The notes under the pieces are model-generated. The model was not told the DNA's origin and made no database searches. It saw nothing but the letters and a program-made list of their open reading frames with translations. Positions 58,538 through 64,000 of a stretch of DNA of 64,000 bases are shown piece after piece. Position 1 is the stretch's first letter. Every line of letters starts with the position of its first letter. This DNA is from Buxus sempervirens. Its lineage: Eukaryota > Streptophyta > Magnoliopsida > Buxales > Buxaceae. The translations under genes and the position numbers were made by a program. The DNA is taken from NCBI GenBank assembly GCA_947561395.2, contig OX387193.1, positions 27,150,276 to 27,214,275 of the forward strand, read 5' to 3'.

Positions 58538-60343
58538 TGTAGACACCCCAAATTGCACTAAAAATGAGAAAATAATGAAAACATTAATTGGAATTTAAAA
58601 CAGGCCAAAAATGCATGAAAATCAGTAATTAGAGCCTGGACCGTATTACCACTACGGGCTAAGCATGCCCGAATTCTAAATACGGGTAAGCAGCGCCCGT
58701 AGTAAATATACGGATATTGTGGGACCGTAAATCATTTACGGGCACATCAGACTCGTGCGAGTTCTGTTCTTCTCTCGATTTCTGAGCCTTATCTTTAGTC
58801 CAATATCCCTTTAAATGAGCGAATTATATATTTTATTCGTGCGAAATATCTTTGTGGATAAAGGATGGGCATGACCTTGTGTTTAACTCAAACTGAAACT
58901 CTATCTTGCCAAACCTTGGACCAACCATACCCCTGGGTTTGCCTATAAATAGAGGGCCTTTCCTCAAGCAAAAGGCCACGAAAATTTGAAGTCTAAAAAG
59001 CTCGAAGAGAAGACGAGGAACCCCTGCTGCTTTGCTTGCTCAATCCAGGTAAGTCCCTTTCCCCTTTTATTTTCTATCTTCAATTCTAGATGTAATAGGA
59101 TCATCTCTATTGCTGTAGAATAAGGCCATATCTTTTGTATCTAGTATTCCTAAACTTGTCTCCAAGTACCTCAAGAGTCTCTCTAGCCGTAAAACGTGAA
59201 GAGAGAGCTAGGGGAAAAGAGAACAGGTGGATCCCTAGAATAGAACCCCATATCTGTTTTTCTCCTTTTTTCTAGAATAAAGCCTTTGATTGTGTTTGTA
59301 TAACCAAACCTATCTCGAAGTACCTCAAGAATCCTCTCTAGCCGTAAAACGTGAAGAGAGAGCTAAGGGAAAAGAGAACAGGTGGATCCGTAGGGTAGAC
59401 CCCCATGTGCTCTAATCTGTGAGATGTGGCTGCTTTGAATATCTTGATCATGTTTTAATGCTTTTTATGATGAATCTGAATGAATAACATGAATCCATGA
59501 TGTTTATAGCATGAGATCCCCACTTTTTTTTATAAAATTTGGATTTTTGCCACTTTTGCACCTACAGCACTGTTTTTCGTGATTTTTGTGAGATTAGGCT
59601 AAGATCTTGGATTTATCATGATCAATATGGTATATCTGAATTCAGAAGCCTGAAAATAAATTCTAGGGTTTCATGAAGTTGTTTTTAAATCGTTTTTCAT
59701 TATTGAGAGAAGACCCTACGGTCTAAGTTTTCCCCTTTTGATGTTCTTCATCAACGTGGGTATTTTTGGTTTTAATTTCTTGATTTAATGTGAAATTTAG
59801 GCTATATCTATGTCCTGGACCATTCAAGTTCAATTTTGAAATATTTTATAAAAATCATATTTTTCTAGATTTCTAGAATTTGACTTGAAGCCAGATTTTT
59901 GGGATTTTTCACTTTAAATTGATTTTATTTGATTTTATCTAAATTTTATTTTGTTCATGAAACCCTAGGAATGGTATGATTATATTTGAAAGTTCTGGAT
60001 CAATCAGACTATTCATATGAAAAAACCATATATTTTTGTCTTTTTTGTGATTTTTATAGCAAGCTTTTTTCCTTTATTTTAACATGAACAAATACCTGGA
60101 AACCACCTTGTGTGGATGAATAGGGGTGCCTAACACCTTCCCCTGTTCATAACCTAATCCCCTTACCCATCTCTGGTTGTTTTTTTTAGGAGGGTTATTT
60201 TTACCCTAAAATTGCCTTTTGTGCTTATTTAATATTTTGGTGTCCATTCACACCTAAATTGAATGGTGGTGACTCTTTGTTTCATTCAATCCCATGTGAT
60301 GATGAGGAAGTCAAAGGTTTTTGATTTTTTCCCATGTCTCACA
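58538..60343 (+). repeat. TatD 5' LTR
   Basis: 1,806 bp. Palindrome cluster at 58650-58742, TATA box CTATAAATAGAGG at about 58944, leader exon, donor CCAG|GTAAGTCCC at 59049. Two near-copies of a segment (AAGTACCTCAAGA.TC, CTCTAGCCGTAAAACGTG, GAGCTA.GGGAAAAGAGAAC) lie at about 59160-59250 and 59310-59400. Confidence 0.93.
58650..58742 (+). promoter_or_regulatory. ACGGGC-type palindrome cluster in TatD U3
   Basis: CTACGGGCTAAGCATGCCCG, ATACGGGTAAGCAGCGCCCGTA (outer arms) and CCGTAAATCATTTACGG. They lie about 110-205 bp from the LTR start and about 200 bp upstream of the TATA box, the same place as the unrelated GTATCCGG units of Tat22. Confidence 0.65.
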
Positions 60344-60345
60344 AC

Positions 60346-60362
60346 TGGCGACTCTGCTGAGG
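60346..60362 (+). other. Primer-binding site (tRNA-Arg) of TatD
   Basis: TGGCGACTCTGCTGAGG two bases after the LTR end; nearly perfect match to the 3' end of tRNA-Arg. Confidence 0.88.
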
Positions 60363-61835
60363 ACTTGAGGATTTCAGCCTTTTGGTGTTTGTTCATGTTT
60401 TTGATATTTTTTGATTTGCTTGCTATTTTGTGTTCTTAAGTATGTTGGGTATGTTTTAAATCTGAATTATTGCTTAAGAATTCATGGGGGTAGAAACATG
60501 CTTAATTTTGATTTATAGGATTGTTTCTACAAACATGCGTAGGGGAGGTTCGTTTTGCTGAACCATGTTTATTTCTTGCTATATTTTTATGATAGCATGT
60601 TTTAATTTTCAGCATGATCTTCATGATGCGTTTTTGGGTGTATAACATGATCATATGTTTGCATGATTGGATGATTTTTATGAGCATGTTTTAGGTGCTA
60701 TAGGATTGTTTTGTGTATTTGTTTAATTTAAATATGCTTTCATATTATGCCTTGGTTTGTTTATGCATGGCTACGAAAAGAGTGGCAAGGGTTTGGGACG
60801 TTGTGAATGCACCTTATTTTTACAATGCACTGTGCACCTTTTATTTTTTTTACACAGCCTACCCTTAACCTATAAGAAGTTGAACCCAAATGTGTGTAGC
60901 TTGGCGCAACGAGGTCGATACTTCGGAAAGCGAAAGTGAAAACATTCACCTTAGAACTTTGAGCTAATGATGTGATGATAACGTGGATCTGTGATTCTGG
61001 TCATCACTAGGCTTAAGTGCTAAGTTGCCATTAAGCCAAAACCCAAAACCCCTACGCTTGAAGGTGGAGTTACACGTTTTTTGCCAAAGTACACAATTAC
61101 TTGGGGATATGAGCTTGTAATTGTGGGAAGGCCGTTTGCATGGCTTACAAACCAGGGCATAATGCGGATGCCATATTGAAGGTAAACAAGGTAACAAGAT
61201 AATCCTATTGTTTTGCATTATTTTCATGTCATAGGGGTGTCATGGTGCCCATTGGTTAGGGATAAAATTGGTCCCAAAATATGCATGTTTCTAAAACATG
61301 GTGTAACCCATTGGAAGAGTCTCTAACTCTGTTTAGAATCAATCCTACACAATGTTTGTACAAGAGGCAACAAAAGGGTATCAAAGTATGAGTATGGTGT
61401 CAATTTGGAGGGTACATGTGCCCTCCTAAACATGTGTTTTAGCGAAAAGGTCAAAGTCCACTTTGGGACAGTTTAGAAGTCCTGCACTGGGTGAACTATA
61501 TGTTTGGATGAGCAATTATAATGATCAAATCATGTAAAAACTGGAAAAATATAACAGAATTCAGTAAAACCGCATTTAGTACACGGGCTGGGCTTACCCG
61601 TAGTGGTTATACGGGCTCAGCTCGCCCGTGTTTTCCATACGGTCACGGCTTGCTCGTAATTTGAATACGGGCAGGGCTGGACCGTATTGTATATGCGGTT
61701 TTCGCGGAATATTCAATTTTAATCAGTTTTTCCCACTAAAATCTTCCTTTAACCTTTAAATAATGATAAAGGGAAATGAGTTTTAATAAAATGCTTCAAA
61801 AAAAATAATAAATAAATAAAATGTGAAGAGAAAAT
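60363..61835 (+). other. TatD leader
   Basis: No supported gene. 60765-61200 is similar to the Tat22 leader. 61577-61690 holds four palindromes built on ATACGGGC ... GCCCGTAT: TACACGGGC.../CCCGTA, ATACGGGCTCAGCTCGCCCGT, ATACGG.../CGTA and ATACGGGCAGGGCTGGACCGTA types. Confidence 0.6.
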
Positions 61836-61839
61836 CCTT

Positions 61840-63045
61840 TGGGCCTCTGAAAGCCTTTGAATTTCAGACTTTTTCTCAAAAACTCCTTGGGCCTCTGAAA
61901 GCCTTTGAATTTCAGACTTTTTCTCAAAAATCCCCGGGCCTCTGAAAGCCTTTGAATTTCAGACCTTTTCTCAAAAAAATGTCCTTGGGCCTCTGAAAGC
62001 CTTTGAATCTTAGATCTTTTGGGCCTCTGAAAGCCTTTGAATTTTAGACCTTTTTCTTTTGGGCCTCTGAAAGCCTTTGAATTTCAGATCTTTTGGGCCT
62101 CTGAAAGCCTTTGAATTTCAGACCTTTTTCTTTTGGGCCTCTGAAAGCCTTTGAATTTCAGATCTTTTTGGCCTCTGAAAGCCTTTGAATTTCAGACCTT
62201 TTTCTTTTGGGCCTCTGAAAGCCTTTGAATTTCAGATCTTTTGGGCCTCTGAAAGCCTTCGAATTTCAGATCTTTTGGGCCGTCTAAAAGCCTCTGAATT
62301 TTAGACACAACCTTTTTGGGCCGTCTATAAGCCTCTGAATTATAAACACATATCCTTTGGGGCCATTTGAAAGCCTCTGAATTTCAAACATCAATTTATT
62401 TGGGCCATTTATAAGCCTCTGAATTATAGACACATTTCATTTTTGGGCCGTCTATAAGACTCTGAATTATAGACACATATCCTTTTTTTGGGCCGTCTAT
62501 AAGCCTCTGAATTATAGACACATATCCTTTTTTTGGGCCGTCTATAAGCCTCTGAATTATAGACACATCTTTTTGGGCCATTTGAAAGCCTCTGAATTTC
62601 AAACATCCATTTCATTTTTGGGTCGTCTAAAAGCCTCTGAATTTTAGACACAACCTTTTTGGGCCGTCTATAAGCCTCTGAATTATAGACACATATTCTT
62701 TGGGCCGTCTATAAGCCTCTGAATTATAGACACATATCCTTTGGGCCATCTAAAAGCCTCTGAATTTTAGACAATCATTTCTTTGGGCCGTCTAAAAGCC
62801 TCTGAATTTTAGACAAATAATTTCTTTGGGCCGTCTAAAAGCCTCTGAATTTTAGACAATCATTTCTTTGGGCCATCTATAAGCCTCTGAATTATAGACA
62901 CATATCCTTTGGGCCTATGAAAGCCTTTGAATTTCAGATTTTTTTCAAAAATATCCTTGGGCCTCTGAAAGCCTTTGAATTTCAAACTTTTTCCAAAAAT
63001 TTCTTTGGGCCTCTGAAAGCCTTTGAATTTCAGATCCTTTTCTTT
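61840..63045 (+). repeat. Tandem array of about 29 hairpin units, 33-50 bp each, upstream of TatD gag
   Basis: Each unit is GGGCC + arm + AAGCCTYTGAA-type loop + complementary arm + short T/C-rich spacer. Arm pairs seen: TCTGAAA/TTTCAGA (most 5' and 3' units), TCTAAAA/TTTTAGA, TCTATAA/TTATAGA and TTTGAAA/TTTCAAA in the middle. Almost every unit pairs perfectly or with one G-T pair. Short frames across it are incidental. Confidence 0.95.
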
Positions 63046-63048
63046 TTT

Positions 63049-63112
63049 TTGTGGGACCTATTGGAAGCCCTAGAATATTCCAACAATTCAAATCAAACAA
63101 AAAAAAAAAAAG
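63049..63112 (+). repeat. Single copy of the Tat22 76-bp unit in TatD
   Basis: GTGGGACCTATTGGAAGCCC and TAGAATATTCCAACAATTC then AATCAAACAAAAAA matches the monomer amplified 11-fold in Tat22. It sits right after the hairpin array and before gag. Confidence 0.8.
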
Positions 63113-63280
63113 AAGCAAATAATGAAAAAAATCCAAACTCGTGTTCACCCAGCTTGCACATAGGCATTCCTAGGCATGTGAATGAGATTAAATGGACACT
63201 GATATTTTTCCTTTATTGTTTTGCCAGGTACCAATACACTTGCAATCATAGCTCCTGTAACCATATCAAGAGCTTGCGCC

Positions 63281-64000
63281 ATGAATCCCATTGAGACTGA
63301 AGCTGATGCTCCTCACCCAGATATTGTCTTGCTTCAGGAGCAAGTGGCAGGACTAGCCCGAATGTTAGAGAACATACTATCGGTGCAGGCCCAACAAGTG
63401 CAAGTCCAGAATCAAGCATCCACTTCCAACCCAGCACATCCACCCCAAATCAATATCCCACCTCTGGTTCAACCTATTCTTGAACCCATTTATGAACCCA
63501 CCCCTGAACCTATACTGATCAGGGATGAGACCGTTGAATCAGACAAAGAAAAGGAAAAAGAAGGGATGAGGGATGAGATAGAAAAGAAGTTCATGCATAG
63601 GCTGGAGATGATTCAAGATGAACTGAGGGAGGTGAAAGGGGTGAATAACTTTGGAGGCACCAATTTCGAAGATTTGTGTCTATACCCCAATGTATGCTTA
63701 CCGGCCAAATTCAAGTGTCCGGATTTCGATAAATATGATGGCACTGGCTGCCCAATGAGCCATTTGAAGTTATACTACGGGGCTTTATGCCAGTTTGGTC
63801 GAGATGACGGCATACTAATTCAGCTCTTCCAGAGGAGTTTAACTGGAACTGCTTTGAGGTGGTTTGCCACCTTAGACCATGGAAGGATCAGAAGATGGAA
63901 AGACTTAGCAGATTCCTTTTTGGCACAATATAGGTTCAACTCTAAGATTATACCAGATAGGTATGACATGATGAGGATGGCGAAGAGAAATGATAAGACC
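63281..64000 (+). CDS. TatD gag, N-terminal part (runs off the window)
   Basis: Starts MNPIETEADAPHPDIVLLQE. The frame is open to the window end (240 codons). It aligns with Tat22 gag: TNFEDLCLYPNVCLPAKFKC, KYDGTGCPMSHLKLYYGALC, FQRSLTGTALRWFATLDHGR, WKDLADSFLAQYRFNSKIIP. An acceptor-like TTTTGCCAG ends at 63227, 53 bp before the ATG, so the leader and array could be an intron removed with the LTR donor at 59049 (inference). Confidence 0.88.
   Translation, partial: MNPIETEADAPHPDIVLLQEQVAGLARMLENILSVQAQQVQVQNQASTSNPAHPPQINIPPLVQPILEPIYEPTPEPILIRDETVESDKEKEKEGMRDEIEKKFMHRLEMIQDELREVKGVNNFGGTNFEDLCLYPNVCLPAKFKCPDFDKYDGTGCPMSHLKLYYGALCQFGRDDGILIQLFQRSLTGTALRWFATLDHGRIRRWKDLADSFLAQYRFNSKIIPDRYDMMRMAKRNDKT

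Larger units (their letters stand above)
58538..64000 (+). mobile_element. TatD: Tat-lineage Ty3/gypsy element, 5' part only
   Basis: 5' LTR 58538-60343, PBS, leader, tandem hairpin array, and gag open to the window end. The same LTR ends (TGTAGACACCCC ... TGTCTCACA), PBS and gag type as Tat22 show the same lineage, but the LTR bodies differ strongly. Left target flank CATGT (58533-58537) cannot be checked at the right. What is visible looks whole. Confidence 0.9.

Noticed and set aside
61840-63045. CRISPR-like array
   Set aside because: Regular repeats with short spacers, but spacers are low complexity, units hold internal hairpins, and the setting is a plant retrotransposon.

Overview
The window is nuclear DNA of a flowering plant, most likely a eudicot. 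It is AT-rich, with one intact host gene and about 50 kb of nested LTR retrotransposons, solo LTRs and small DNA transposons. The host gene is an intronless cytochrome P450 of the CYP89A type (9705-11231).

Layout. 1-6.1 kb: a solo LTR (S1) with a perfect 5-bp target duplication, then unassigned promoter-like relics. 6.1-9.5 kb: two copies of a repeat rich in ACCGAA words. Each is interrupted at the same GTTTTAAC site by a different hAT-like element, just upstream of the P450. 11.6-44.1 kb: a nest. A small TIR element is split by a solo LTR (B). B holds a 220-bp hAT MITE and two solo LTRs of the S family (S2, S3). S2 is split by a nearly whole 22.2-kb Ty3/gypsy element of the Tat/Ogre lineage (Tat22, minus strand). 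44.1-57.6 kb: B-family LTR copies on the minus strand holding solo LTRs S4, S5 and S6. 57.8-64 kb: an S-family LTR cut by a second Tat-lineage element (TatD, plus strand), which runs off the window end inside gag.

Tat22 encodes gag, protease, a G-patch segment, RT with two RNase H domains, and integrase. Between integrase and its 3' LTR it carries two intron-containing genes on the opposite strand, both resembling plant mobile domain proteins. Target duplications date the nest: TIR element, then B, then S2 and S3, then Tat22. The two Tat22 LTRs differ by about 1%.

The least expected signal is structural. Each LTR family here has its own set of short dispersed palindromes, often just upstream of a TATA box. 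TatD also has about 29 tandem units whose hairpin arms change together while the loop stays constant. The S-family LTRs share an intron-like layout: a conserved donor, a TGAGATA-TTCG-TATCTCA hairpin before the acceptor, and in several copies a short terminal exon ending in a Tyr-rich motif. All counts and alignments were made by eye.
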